Position numbers and translations under genes: made by a program. Positions 1-5,757 of a DNA stretch of 8,013 nucleotides are shown in pieces. The number at the start of each line of letters is the position of its first letter. Within the stretch, counting starts at the first letter, position 1. The notes under the pieces are model-generated. The model was not told where the DNA came from, made no database searches, and saw only the letters and a program-made list of their open reading frames with translations. This stretch comes from Trebonia sp. (lineage in GTDB: Bacteria > Actinomycetota > Actinomycetes > Streptosporangiales > Streptosporangiaceae): positions 1 through 8,013 of the forward strand of contig JASHPP010000675.1 of assembly GCA_030038035.1 (NCBI GenBank). The letters are read 5' to 3'.

Positions 1-1734
1 CTCCTCCATGGACATCAAGGCTGCGTAGGATGGGTGCGAACTCATCAGCTCGCCGTGGCTGCCGGCAGCGGCGATCACGCCGTCCTTGAGCAGCGCCACC
101 CGGTCGGCGAGCGCGACCGTGGACGGCCGGTGCGCGACCACGAGCGCCGTGCTGTCGGCCAGGATCCCGCCGAGGGCCCTGGTCACTCGTTCCTCGGTGT
201 GCACGTCCAGGGCGGACAGCGGGTCGTCGAGGATCAGCACCTCGGGTCTGGCGAGGATGGCGCGCGCGAGCGCGACCCGCTGCCGCTGCCCGCCGGACAG
301 CGCCATGCCCTGCTCGCCGATCCGCGTGTCCAGGCCCCACGGCAGGTCGTAGGCGAACCTGGCCTGCGCCGCGGACAGCGCGGCCTCGATCTCCTCCTCG
401 GTCGCGTCAGGCGCGCCGTACGTCACGTTCTCCCGCACGCTCGCCGAGAACAGCGTCGCCTCCTCGAACGCGCAGCCCACCGCGGCGCGCAGCGGCGCGA
501 GCGGGATGTCCCGCACGTCGGCGCCGCCGAGCAGGACGCGCCCGCCGGTGACGTCGGCCAGCCTCGGCACAAGCTGCAGCAGCGTGGTCTTGCCTGACCC
601 GGTGGCGCCGACGAGCACCAGCGTCTCGCCGCGTGCCAGCCGCAGGTCCACGTCCCGCAGGACGGGCTCGCGGGCGCCCGGGTAGGCGAACGCCACGTGG
701 TCGAAGTGCAGGTGGGGCTGGACAGGCGCCACGGATCGCTGCGGCTGGTCGGTCGTGTCCGCGATATGCGGCGGGGTGTCGAAGATTTCCAGCACGCGCT
801 GCGCGGCGGTCGCGGCCTCCTGCCCTGAGGCGATGATGTAGCCGAGTGCCTCGATCGGCCACACCAGCTGCAGCGCCAGCGTGATGAACGCCACCAGGCC
901 GCCGATGGTCAGCGTGTGGTGGCTGACCGCGATCGTGCCAAGGACCACGATGAGCGCGATCGCGGCGTTCGGTATCAGGTCGAGCACCGCCCAGAAGTCG
1001 CCGAGCAGCCTGGCCTTGGCCACCTGGGTCGTGTAGACCTCGGTGGCCTGCGCGAAGTGGCGCGCCGCGGCCTCCGGGGCGCGGCCGAGCGCCTTGAGCA
1101 CCCGCACGCCCGTGGCCGCCTCCTCGATCAGCGTCGTCAGGTCGCCTTCCTGGTCCTGCACGCGCCGCGATAGGACCTTGTACCGCCGCTCGAAGATCGT
1201 GCAGAACACGAGCACGGGGATGAACATGGCTCCGGTGATCAGGCCGAGCCACCAGTTCAGCCTGATCAGCAGGGCGGTCACGGCGGCGAACACCAGGATC
1301 GAGATGAACAGGAACACGATGCCGAACCCGGCGAACCGGCGGATCGACCCCAGGTCGGTCGTGGCGCGCGACAGCAGCTGGCCGGACTGCCACTCGTCGT
1401 GGAACGCCGGCTCGAGCCGCTGCAGGTGGGCGTACAGGTCGTCCCTGATCGTCTTTTCCATGTCGGCGACCGAGTTGCCCTGCACCCAGCGGCGGATCAG
1501 GCTCAGCACCGCGGAGCCCACGCCGAGGCCGATCGCCGCCAGCCCGAGCGGGACAAGCAGGGCGGGGTCGTGGCGGGCGATGGCGCCGTCGATGACGGCC
1601 TTGATCAGCAGCGGGATCGCGATCTGGGCGCCCTCGGCGACCACCGCCGCCAGGATCATGCCGGTCAGCTGCAGGCGGTACGGGCGCAGGTAAGGGCGCA
1701 GCCGCCAGAGGGCAGCGACTGGGCGTTCGGACAC
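1..1734 (-). CDS. ABC exporter half-transporter (membrane domain + ATPase), C-terminus cut by window start
   Basis: Type IV (ABCB-like) exporter subunit, probably moving a lipid, drug or peptide across the plasma membrane; the substrate cannot be read from sequence. I translated it by hand from the GTG at 1734, giving 578 residues before the window edge, close to the usual 580-600. Residues about 20-310 hold six hydrophobic segments (first near 23-48, others near 59-80, 136-156, 161-181, 245-270 and 275-300). The ATPase follows: A-loop Tyr351 (FAYPG), Walker A GATGSGKTT at 376-384, signature LSGGQ at 479-483, Walker B VLILDDP at 499-505, D-loop SALD, and H-loop His535. Two key residues are altered: the Q-loop Gln is Glu424 (AFEEATLF) and the catalytic Glu after Walker B is Asp504. 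This pattern is known from the degenerate half of heterodimeric exporters, so a partner gene probably follows on the minus strand before position 1. The start is chosen because a -35/-10 pair lies just upstream; an in-frame GTG at 1770 overlaps that -35. Confidence 0.93.
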   Translation of the reverse strand, partial: MSERPVAALWRLRPYLRPYRLQLTGMILAAVVAEGAQIAIPLLIKAVIDGAIARHDPALLVPLGLAAIGLGVGSAVLSLIRRWVQGNSVADMEKTIRDDLYAHLQRLEPAFHDEWQSGQLLSRATTDLGSIRRFAGFGIVFLFISILVFAAVTALLIRLNWWLGLITGAMFIPVLVFCTIFERRYKVLSRRVQDQEGDLTTLIEEAATGVRVLKALGRAPEAAARHFAQATEVYTTQVAKARLLGDFWAVLDLIPNAAIALIVVLGTIAVSHHTLTIGGLVAFITLALQLVWPIEALGYIIASGQEAATAAQRVLEIFDTPPHIADTTDQPQRSVAPVQPHLHFDHVAFAYPGAREPVLRDVDLRLARGETLVLVGATGSGKTTLLQLVPRLADVTGGRVLLGGADVRDIPLAPLRAAVGCAFEEATLFSASVRENVTYGAPDATEEEIEAALSAAQARFAYDLPWGLDTRIGEQGMALSGGQRQRVALARAILARPEVLILDDPLSALDVHTEERVTRALGGILADSTALVVAHRPSTVALADRVALLKDGVIAAAGSHGELMSSHPSYAALMSMEE

Positions 1735-1741
1735 CGTGCGG

Positions 1742-1770
1742 AGCCTAACTTCCTGCGGGCGGGTTGTCAC
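1742..1770 (-). promoter_or_regulatory. Promoter of the ABC transporter gene, leaderless layout
   Basis: Read on the minus strand, GTGACA (1770-1765; one mismatch to TTGACA) is followed after 17 bases by TAGGCT (1747-1742). Seven bases then separate this -10-like hexamer from the GTG at 1734. Transcription would therefore start at or within a base or two of the start codon, as in leaderless actinobacterial mRNAs. This is the best -35/-10 pair in the window. No well-placed Shine-Dalgarno precedes 1734. Predicted from sequence only. Confidence 0.55.
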
Positions 1771-1779
1771 CTGGTTTTT

Positions 1780-1791
1780 CCCCCGAGGGGG
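1780..1791. repeat. Short inverted repeat in the ABC / PLP-enzyme divergent spacer
   Basis: CCCCC and GGGGG are separated by GA, directly upstream of the -10-like hexamer of the PLP-enzyme gene and 10 bases upstream (on the minus strand) of the ABC gene's -35. It could be half of an operator or simply a GC-rich run. No second copy was seen. On the minus strand the GGGGGA run could also act as a ribosome binding site for the alternative ABC start at 1770. Confidence 0.25.
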
Positions 1792-1797
1792 TATCGT
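1792..1797 (+). promoter_or_regulatory. -10-like hexamer TATCGT upstream of the PLP-enzyme gene
   Basis: TATCGT ends 8 bases before the ATG at 1806, placing the expected transcript start on or near the start codon (leaderless layout). No -35 with normal spacing is evident: the bases 17-18 upstream read cACCTGg. A TTGTCA at 1764-1769 is 22 bases away, too far, and is the complement of the opposite gene's -35 region. The nearest purine run (GGGGG at 1787-1791) is 14 bases from the ATG, long for a Shine-Dalgarno. Confidence 0.45.
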
Positions 1798-1805
1798 GGG
1801 TCGCC

Positions 1806-3041
1806 ATGTCTGCGGTCTTCGATGTCTCACGCGTGCGTTCGAGTTACCCGGCGCTGCGGGACGGCCACGCCTACCTGGACGGCGCGGCGGGGACGCAGGT
1901 GCCGCAGGCGGTGGTCGAGGCGATCGCCGCGGCGTACCGGGCGGGGATCGGGAACACGGGGGGCGCGTTCGCGGCCAGCGAGCGCGCCGGGGCGATCGTG
2001 GCGGACTGCCGCCGGGCCGTCGCGGACCTGACAGGCGGCGTCGCCGACGGCGTCATCTTCGGGCCGAGCATGACCGCGCTGACCTACCGGCTGTCGTCCG
2101 CGCTGGCCCGCGGGTGGGCGCCGGGGGACGAGGTCGTGGTGTCCCGGCTCGACCACGACGCGAACATCCGGCCGTGGGTGCAGGCCGCCGGGCGGGCCGG
2201 TGCGGTCATCCGCTGGGCGGAGGTCGACACGGCGACAGGGGAGCTGCCCGCCGCGCAGTACGCGGACCTGGTGACCGAGCGGACGAGGCTGGTCGCGGTG
2301 ACGGCGGCGAGCAACGTGCTCGGGACGCGGCCGGACGTGGCGGCGATCGCCGCGTGCGCGCACGCGGCGGGCGCGCTGTGCTACGTCGACGGGGTGCACG
2401 CGACCCCGCACATGCCCGTCGACGTGGCCGAGCTTGGCGCGGACTGCTACGCGACCAGCGCGTACAAGTGGGCGGGCCCGCACGTGGCCGCCGTGATCGC
2501 GGCCCCGTCGCTGCTGCAGACGCTGCGGCCGGACAAGCTGGCGCCTGCTTCCGATGAGGTGCCGCAGCGGTTCGAGCGCGGCACGCTGCCGTTCGCCGAC
2601 CTGGCCGGGGTGACGGCGGCGGTGGACCATCTGGCCGGGCTCGCCGGGCCCGCCCGGCCCGCGGGTTCAGGCGGCGCGGGCGGTTCGCGGCGGGAGCGGA
2701 TCGTCGCCTCGATGACCGCGGTGCAGGCCTTCGAGATGTCGCTGTTCGCGCGGCTGCTCAGCGGGCTGGCCGGGATGGGCCACGTGACGCTGTACGGGAA
2801 GGCCGCGCGGCGCGCGCCGACCGCGTTCTTCACCGTCGCGGGAATGACACCGCGCGCCGTGGCCGCGCACCTGGCGTCCCGCCGGGTCAACGCGTGGCAC
2901 GGCGACAACTACGCGGTCGAGCTGTGCGGCGTGCTCGGCCTGCGGCCAGGCGGAGCGGTCCGGGTCGGCCTGGTGCACTACAACGACGCGTCCGACGTGG
3001 ACCGCCTGCTGTCCGCGGTGGCGGAGCTGGCCGTCGGCTAG
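1806..3041 (+). CDS. Class V PLP-dependent aminotransferase-fold enzyme, cysteine desulfurase-like (VC1184-type)
   Basis: Cytosolic fold-type I PLP enzyme of 411 residues, normal for class V. It resembles the cysteine desulfurase-like VC1184 group (TIGR01976). Near the N-terminus, YLDGAAGTQVPQAV is the substrate-loop region. LDHDANIRPW matches the conserved SxxEHxxN-type segment. YVDGVHATPH contains Asp195, which should pair with the PLP pyridine nitrogen, and SAYKWAGPH contains Lys221, the Schiff-base lysine. The C-terminal VRVGLVHYNDASDVDRLL matches the family end (RVGLVHYNT.EEVDRLL). In SufS-like desulfurases a catalytic Cys sits in a GHHCAQP-type loop; here the equivalent stretch is AWHGDNYAVELCG, with no Cys at that place. 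Desulfurase activity is therefore doubtful, and an aminotransferase, lyase or epimerase role is possible. A Gly/Ala/Pro-rich stretch at about residues 277-297 looks like a flexible insertion. ATG 1806 is preferred over an in-frame GTG at 1764, because homologous sequence begins near SAVFDVSRVRSSYPAL and a -10-like hexamer lies 8 bases upstream. Confidence 0.9.
   Translation: MSAVFDVSRVRSSYPALRDGHAYLDGAAGTQVPQAVVEAIAAAYRAGIGNTGGAFAASERAGAIVADCRRAVADLTGGVADGVIFGPSMTALTYRLSSALARGWAPGDEVVVSRLDHDANIRPWVQAAGRAGAVIRWAEVDTATGELPAAQYADLVTERTRLVAVTAASNVLGTRPDVAAIAACAHAAGALCYVDGVHATPHMPVDVAELGADCYATSAYKWAGPHVAAVIAAPSLLQTLRPDKLAPASDEVPQRFERGTLPFADLAGVTAAVDHLAGLAGPARPAGSGGAGGSRRERIVASMTAVQAFEMSLFARLLSGLAGMGHVTLYGKAARRAPTAFFTVAGMTPRAVAAHLASRRVNAWHGDNYAVELCGVLGLRPGGAVRVGLVHYNDASDVDRLLSAVAELAVG
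3038..3041. other. Shared convergent stop codons (CTAG)
   Basis: The palindrome CTAG holds TAG on the plus strand (3039-3041, end of the PLP enzyme) and TAG on the minus strand (3040-3038, end of the secreted protein). The two coding regions thus overlap by four bases with no untranslated spacer and no room for an intergenic terminator. Each transcript must therefore run into, or terminate inside, the opposing gene. Confidence 0.95.
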
Positions 3042-3886
3042 CCCAGGTAGACGACGGTCCCCGGCACCCGGCTGACCCCGCAATCGTGGTATCCGGGCAA
3101 GCCGAGGCCGTTGTTGGCGACGGTGTCCCGCACGCACGTGTCCCACAGATAGCGGTAGCCGTCGGTGCCGATCGTGAACGTCAAGGTGAGCGTGTTCTCG
3201 TACTCGCTGGCCGAGATCCGGCGCGCCTTGCTGACCTTGGCGCTCCCGGCATTCAGGTAAACCCATTTGGGCGGCGGGGGAGTGCCGGTCGACCCGAGGT
3301 TGAGGCCGAAGTACGGATAGACGTGCTTGCCCGCCTCGGTGCTGAATGCCGAGGCGGGGAGAATCGTGTAGATGTCAACGGTTTCATGGCACACGGGCCG
3401 GCCGCAGGGCTTGGCGGCCGTGGCCGACTCGGTGGTGACGACGTAGAGGTTCTGCACGGGCGAGGTGGCAATGGGAGCGCCCGCCATGCCGGTGCCGAAC
3501 AAGCGGACCGCGTAACGCGTGGCCAGGGTCGGCGTCACCGTGAACGAATACGTCGCCGTGGCGGCCTTGAGCGTGACCGAGCCGACCGCCGCCGGCGCGG
3601 TCTTGTACGGGAACTCCTGCGCGTACAAGACGGCCACATCGGCGGCGGCGGCACCGGTGATGGTGCCGTGGATCTTCCCGCTCGCGTCCGCGCCGTCGCG
3701 ATAGGCCACCATGACGTCGCCGGTCACCGGCGCGATCTTGGACGACGCGGCGATCGTGATCGTCGCCCCGGCCATCTGGGCCGGGCCGCCAGCGGCCTGG
3801 GCCGGCCCGGCCGCCGCCAGCGCGGCGCCGATCGCCGCGCCCGCCGCAAGGACCGCGGTAGTCGTCAGGCGCCATGTGCCGGGCAT
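3038..3886 (-). CDS. Secreted protein of unknown function with an Ig-like N-terminal domain
   Basis: 282 residues. The N-terminus has a Sec-type signal peptide: a short start with Arg6, a hydrophobic Ala/Leu-rich run at about 7-26, and an AQA|A cleavage site after residue 31. No lipobox is present, so the product is probably exported rather than lipid-anchored. Residues about 45-150 alternate in beta-strand fashion (VAVLYAQEFPY, YSFTVTPTLATRYAVRLFG), as in bacterial Ig-like or adhesin-type domains; this is fold inference. The C-terminal part contains four cysteines (161, 166, 251, 269) that could form two disulfides, a PPPP linker at 203-206, and strands such as NTLTLTFTIG. No catalytic motif is recognised. 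It starts 16 bases after the tetR stop with a strong Shine-Dalgarno, so it is almost certainly co-transcribed with the repressor. The role is unknown; cell-envelope binding or sensing are possible but unsupported. Confidence 0.85.
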   Translation of the reverse strand: MPGTWRLTTTAVLAAGAAIGAALAAAGPAQAAGGPAQMAGATITIAASSKIAPVTGDVMVAYRDGADASGKIHGTITGAAAADVAVLYAQEFPYKTAPAAVGSVTLKAATATYSFTVTPTLATRYAVRLFGTGMAGAPIATSPVQNLYVVTTESATAAKPCGRPVCHETVDIYTILPASAFSTEAGKHVYPYFGLNLGSTGTPPPPKWVYLNAGSAKVSKARRISASEYENTLTLTFTIGTDGYRYLWDTCVRDTVANNGLGLPGYHDCGVSRVPGTVVYLG

Positions 3887-3890
3887 GCGA

Positions 3891-3899
3891 TCCCCTTCC
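3891..3899 (-). promoter_or_regulatory. Ribosome binding site of the secreted-protein gene
   Basis: GGAAGGGGA on the minus strand ends four bases before the ATG at 3886. It lies in the 16-base gap after the tetR stop (3905-3903). It fixes the start and indicates translation from the tetR transcript rather than from a separate promoter. Confidence 0.7.
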
Positions 3900-3902
3900 C
3901 GC

Positions 3903-4493
3903 CTACTCCAGCATGACGGCGCCGATGACGCTTGTCACCATCTTCGTGACGGCCTCCGCCGCGGGCGGGGTGCCCTTCCGGTCGGCGAACAGCAGGTGCC
4001 CCGCTCCGATCAGCGTGGCCGCGAGCGCGCCGGCGTCGGCGTCGGCCGCGATGCGGCCAAGCTCCCGCTCCGCGGTGAGGTAGCCGGCGACCATGGCGAC
4101 CGCCTCCTTCAGGACCGGGACCCCGGCCGGCCACGTGCGGCGCAGCCGGGCGCGCAGCTCGTCCCTGAAGGTGATGAGGGCGACCATCGCCACCGCGACC
4201 GACGTGAACAGGGCCGTCAGCGTGCCGGCCAGGTGGCCGGCCACGGTGCCTGTCCCGGCCGACTCGCGCAGCGCGGCGGCCTGGGCGTCGATCCGGCCCG
4301 CCCGGTCGAGCACCAGCTCGGCGAGAAAGTCGTCGAAGTCGGCGAAGTGCCGGTGCAGCACGCCCTTGGCGACCCGTGCCTGCGTCGTGACGGCCCGGCT
4401 GGTCAGCGCGGCCGGCCCGTCCCTGAGCAGGACTGCCTCGGCGGCGCCGAACAGCTGCTCGCGCACGTCCCTGATGGCGATCCCCGTCGGCAC
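3903..4493 (-). CDS. TetR/AcrR-family transcriptional repressor
   Basis: 196 residues, a typical TetR length. The N-terminal DNA-binding domain covers about residues 8-58: AAEAVLLRDGPAALTSRAV leads into the helix-turn-helix, with recognition helix VAKGVLHRHFADFDDFL at 41-57, matching the family pattern VxxGxLYxHFxxKxxLL. Residues about 60-196 are the all-helical ligand-binding and dimerisation domain, which is not conserved enough to name a ligand. It is the first gene of a two-gene operon with the secreted protein and is divergent from the methyltransferase gene, the usual TetR arrangement for controlling a neighbour and itself. The GTG start at 4493 is supported by GGAGGGGA seven bases upstream. 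A 24-base palindrome in the 30-base spacer is the likely operator. Local repression of both directions is inferred from this layout. Confidence 0.93.
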   Translation of the reverse strand: MPTGIAIRDVREQLFGAAEAVLLRDGPAALTSRAVTTQARVAKGVLHRHFADFDDFLAELVLDRAGRIDAQAAALRESAGTGTVAGHLAGTLTALFTSVAVAMVALITFRDELRARLRRTWPAGVPVLKEAVAMVAGYLTAERELGRIAADADAGALAATLIGAGHLLFADRKGTPPAAEAVTKMVTSVIGAVMLE

Positions 4494-4500
4494 CGCGGCG

Positions 4501-4508
4501 TCCCCTCC
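4501..4508 (-). promoter_or_regulatory. Ribosome binding site of tetR
   Basis: GGAGGGGA on the minus strand, seven bases before the GTG at 4493. It is among the strongest Shine-Dalgarno sequences in the window. It decides the GTG start, and it implies that the tetR message has a leader of about 30 bases, unlike the apparently leaderless methyltransferase message on the other strand. Confidence 0.7.
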
Positions 4509-4511
4509 GTC

Positions 4512-4517
4512 TATAGT
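4512..4517 (+). promoter_or_regulatory. -10 element TATAGT of the methyltransferase gene, leaderless layout
   Basis: TATAGT is one base from consensus TATAAT and ends six bases before the ATG at 4524, so transcription should start at the A of the start codon. No Shine-Dalgarno is possible ahead of it in such a message. The -35 position (about 4488-4494) falls inside the tetR start and is poor (GGCACC), so the promoter may rely on its -10 or on another factor. Confidence 0.6.
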
Positions 4518-4523
4518 GGGCGT

Positions 4524-5318
4524 ATGCCCACTCTACAGCCGCATGAGCACAGGCAGATGGCGGAGTCGTTCGGCGTGGACCCCGAGCGCTACGACCGGAG
4601 CAGGCCCCGCTATCCGGACGCCATGGTGGCGCGGATCGTCGCCGCCAGCCCGGGACCCGACGTCCTCGACGTCGGCTGCGGCACCGGCATCGAGGCCAGG
4701 CAGTTCCAGGCGGCCGGCGCCGTGGTGCTCGGCGTCGATCCCGACGCGCGGATGGCAGGCTTCGCCCGGCGGACCGGGGTCGCGGTGGAGGTGGCGACGT
4801 TCGAGGACTGGGACAGCGCCGGCCGGGACTTCGACGCGGTCATCGCCGGGCAGGCCTGGCACTGGGTGGACCCGGTCGCGGGAGCCGCCAAGGCGGCGGC
4901 GGTGCTGCGGCCAGGCGGCCGGCTGGCGGTGTTCTGGCACGCGTACCAGTTGCCGGCGGCCGTGGCGGCGGCCGTCGCCACGGCCATGCGCCGGCTGGTG
5001 CCCGACTCGCCGGTCAGCCTCGACCCGGCGCGGACGGGCCTGGACGTTTACCAGCCGGGGTTCACCAGGGCCGCGGCCGGGATCCGGGAGGCGGGCGGGT
5101 TCGGCGAGCCGGAGCAGTGGCGCTTTGACTGGGAGCAGTCCTGCACCCTCGACGAGCTGCTCGAACTGATGTCCACCACGGGCGTCCTCACCCGGCTGCC
5201 GACCGAGCAGGCGGCGCAGGTGCTTGACGCCATCAGGGCCGCCATCGACCCGGCGCCGCCCCGCTTCACGATGAGCTACGCCACGGTGGCGGTCACCGCC
5301 GCGCGCACCGCCCCCTGA
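4524..5318 (+). CDS. Class I SAM-dependent methyltransferase
   Basis: 264 residues, cytosolic, Rossmann-fold Methyltransf_11/25 type. It begins with the segment SFGVDPERYDRSRPRYPDAM (15-34), typical of small-molecule methyltransferases of the trans-aconitate-methyltransferase-like group. Motif I is VLDVGCGTG at 47-55 (SAM binding). Asp72 at the end of strand 2 (VLGVDPD) should bind the ribose hydroxyls. FDAVIAGQAWHWVDP at 103-117 is motif II with the QAxHWxD signature of this group, and LRPGGRLAVFWH at 128-139 is motif III. The remainder, about 140-264, is a helical cap that sets the substrate, which cannot be named. The gene is divergent from tetR, and its start codon lies inside the palindromic operator, so it is the likely main target of that repressor. 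ATG 4524 has no Shine-Dalgarno but sits six bases after a near-consensus -10. The next in-frame ATG (residue 12) would remove little and lacks a good binding site. Confidence 0.92.
   Translation: MPTLQPHEHRQMAESFGVDPERYDRSRPRYPDAMVARIVAASPGPDVLDVGCGTGIEARQFQAAGAVVLGVDPDARMAGFARRTGVAVEVATFEDWDSAGRDFDAVIAGQAWHWVDPVAGAAKAAAVLRPGGRLAVFWHAYQLPAAVAAAVATAMRRLVPDSPVSLDPARTGLDVYQPGFTRAAAGIREAGGFGEPEQWRFDWEQSCTLDELLELMSTTGVLTRLPTEQAAQVLDAIRAAIDPAPPRFTMSYATVAVTAARTAP
4530..4535 (-). promoter_or_regulatory. -10-like element TAGAGT for the tetR operon
   Basis: Read on the minus strand, TAGAGT occupies the right end of the operator palindrome, mirror-placed to the plus-strand TATAGT. A start six to seven bases downstream would lie near 4523 and give a roughly 30-base leader containing the tetR Shine-Dalgarno. 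No good -35 was seen upstream. Other AT-rich hexamers nearby (for example TATAGA) are alternatives. Confidence 0.4.
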
Positions 5319-5345
5319 CGCTTCTTCGCCCGGCGCGCCGGCGCG

Positions 5346-5351
5346 TACGCT
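5346..5351 (+). promoter_or_regulatory. -10-like hexamer TACGCT of the small membrane protein / yidC genes
   Basis: TACGCT ends six bases before the GTG at 5358, again a leaderless layout. The GAGG between hexamer and start is too close to the GTG to work as a Shine-Dalgarno. No convincing -35 is visible 17-18 bases upstream. The same hexamer recurs before the GNAT gene. Confidence 0.45.
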
Positions 5352-5357
5352 AGAGGT

Positions 5358-5657
5358 GTGCTGAGCGCGCTGTCCGGGCTCTGGCAGGTGGCGGGACACC
5401 TGCTCGCCGTCCTCATGTGGGCCGATACCCCGCAGCGCGCCGCCGTGCTCACCGTCGCCGTGCTGGCCGTGGCACTGATCGGCAGCTTCGCGGTCGGCGC
5501 CAGCCACGCCGGTGCGACGGCCCGCCTTCCGGTCCTGCGCCGCGTCGCCGCGCTGCGGGAGAAGTCCTGGCGCGTCGCGTTCCTGCGGCAGCGCGACCCG
5601 GACGCCAGCGGGCGCGCCCGGCCGAGAGCACCCTCGGCGGCCCCGGCGGCCGCCTGA
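5358..5657 (+). CDS. Small membrane protein, DUF6412-like, upstream of yidC
   Basis: 99 residues. The N-terminal half is hydrophobic, with a membrane segment at about residues 28-48 (VLTVAVLAVALIG) and a weaker hydrophobic stretch at 8-22, so there are one or two membrane passes. The C-terminal half is basic and ends in WRVAFLRQRDPDASGRARPR followed by an Ala/Pro tail. This FLRQRDPDAxGRxRPRAP ending is what I associate with DUF6412 proteins, a small actinobacterial family found next to short YidC-type insertases; that assignment is from memory. Its position 100 bases before yidC on the same strand fits a pair working at the membrane. The molecular function is unknown. The GTG start is chosen because it directly follows a -10-like hexamer; the codon use is typical of the window, which supports a real gene despite its size. 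Confidence 0.78.
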   Translation: MLSALSGLWQVAGHLLAVLMWADTPQRAAVLTVAVLAVALIGSFAVGASHAGATARLPVLRRVAALREKSWRVAFLRQRDPDASGRARPRAPSAAPAAA

Positions 5658-5741
5658 TCCCGCGCGTTTCCCAGCGCCTGCCGTAACCCCATGCCCGGGG
5701 CCCGGTGGCGGCCGCCTCCAGCAAGCCAACCCATCTGCGCT

Positions 5742-5747
5742 GGAAGG
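5742..5747 (+). promoter_or_regulatory. Ribosome binding site of the yidC-like gene
   Basis: GGAAGG lies 10 bases before the ATG at 5758, slightly long spacing but the only purine-rich match ahead of it. It supports ATG 5758 over in-frame codons farther upstream that would add a Pro/Arg-rich, non-membrane extension overlapping the preceding gene. The 100-base gap 5658-5757 otherwise shows only GC-rich sequence with no clear promoter or terminator. Confidence 0.5.
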
Positions 5748-5757
5748 TCGCCTGCCC

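Larger units (their letters stand above)
4512..4535. promoter_or_regulatory. Palindromic TetR operator candidate spanning both divergent -10 elements
   Basis: Two 10-base arms, TATAGTGGGC (4512-4521) and GCCCACTCTA (4526-4535), flank GTAT. Nine of ten arm positions pair; the only mismatch is T4514 against C4533. The inner seven pairs (AGTGGGC/GCCCACT) are perfect. The palindrome is centred at 4523/4524, on the methyltransferase start codon and its predicted transcript start. Its left end is a plus-strand -10 (TATAGT) and its right end reads TAGAGT on the minus strand. Size, symmetry and position fit a TetR dimer site that would block both promoters. Confidence 0.75.

Noticed and set aside
407..1393. 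Long open frame on the minus strand, overlapping the ABC gene in another phase
   Set aside because: Its product is Arg/Ala/Gly-rich low-complexity sequence with no domain, while the adjacent phase reads a complete ABC exporter with all motifs. Long shadow frames are expected at this GC content.
1424..1434. Sequence GTGGGCGTAC resembling a half-site of the TetR operator
   Set aside because: It has no second arm and lies inside the ABC coding sequence, far from any promoter.
1764..1805. Earlier GTG start for the PLP enzyme
   Set aside because: The 14 extra residues would be encoded across the divergent promoter region, and the hexamer TATCGT fits a start at 1806.
3711..4523. Upstream extension of the methyltransferase frame to a start at 3711
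   Set aside because: The extension is antisense to tetR and the secreted protein and is low-complexity. The conserved methyltransferase sequence begins after ATG 4524, which has its own -10 element.
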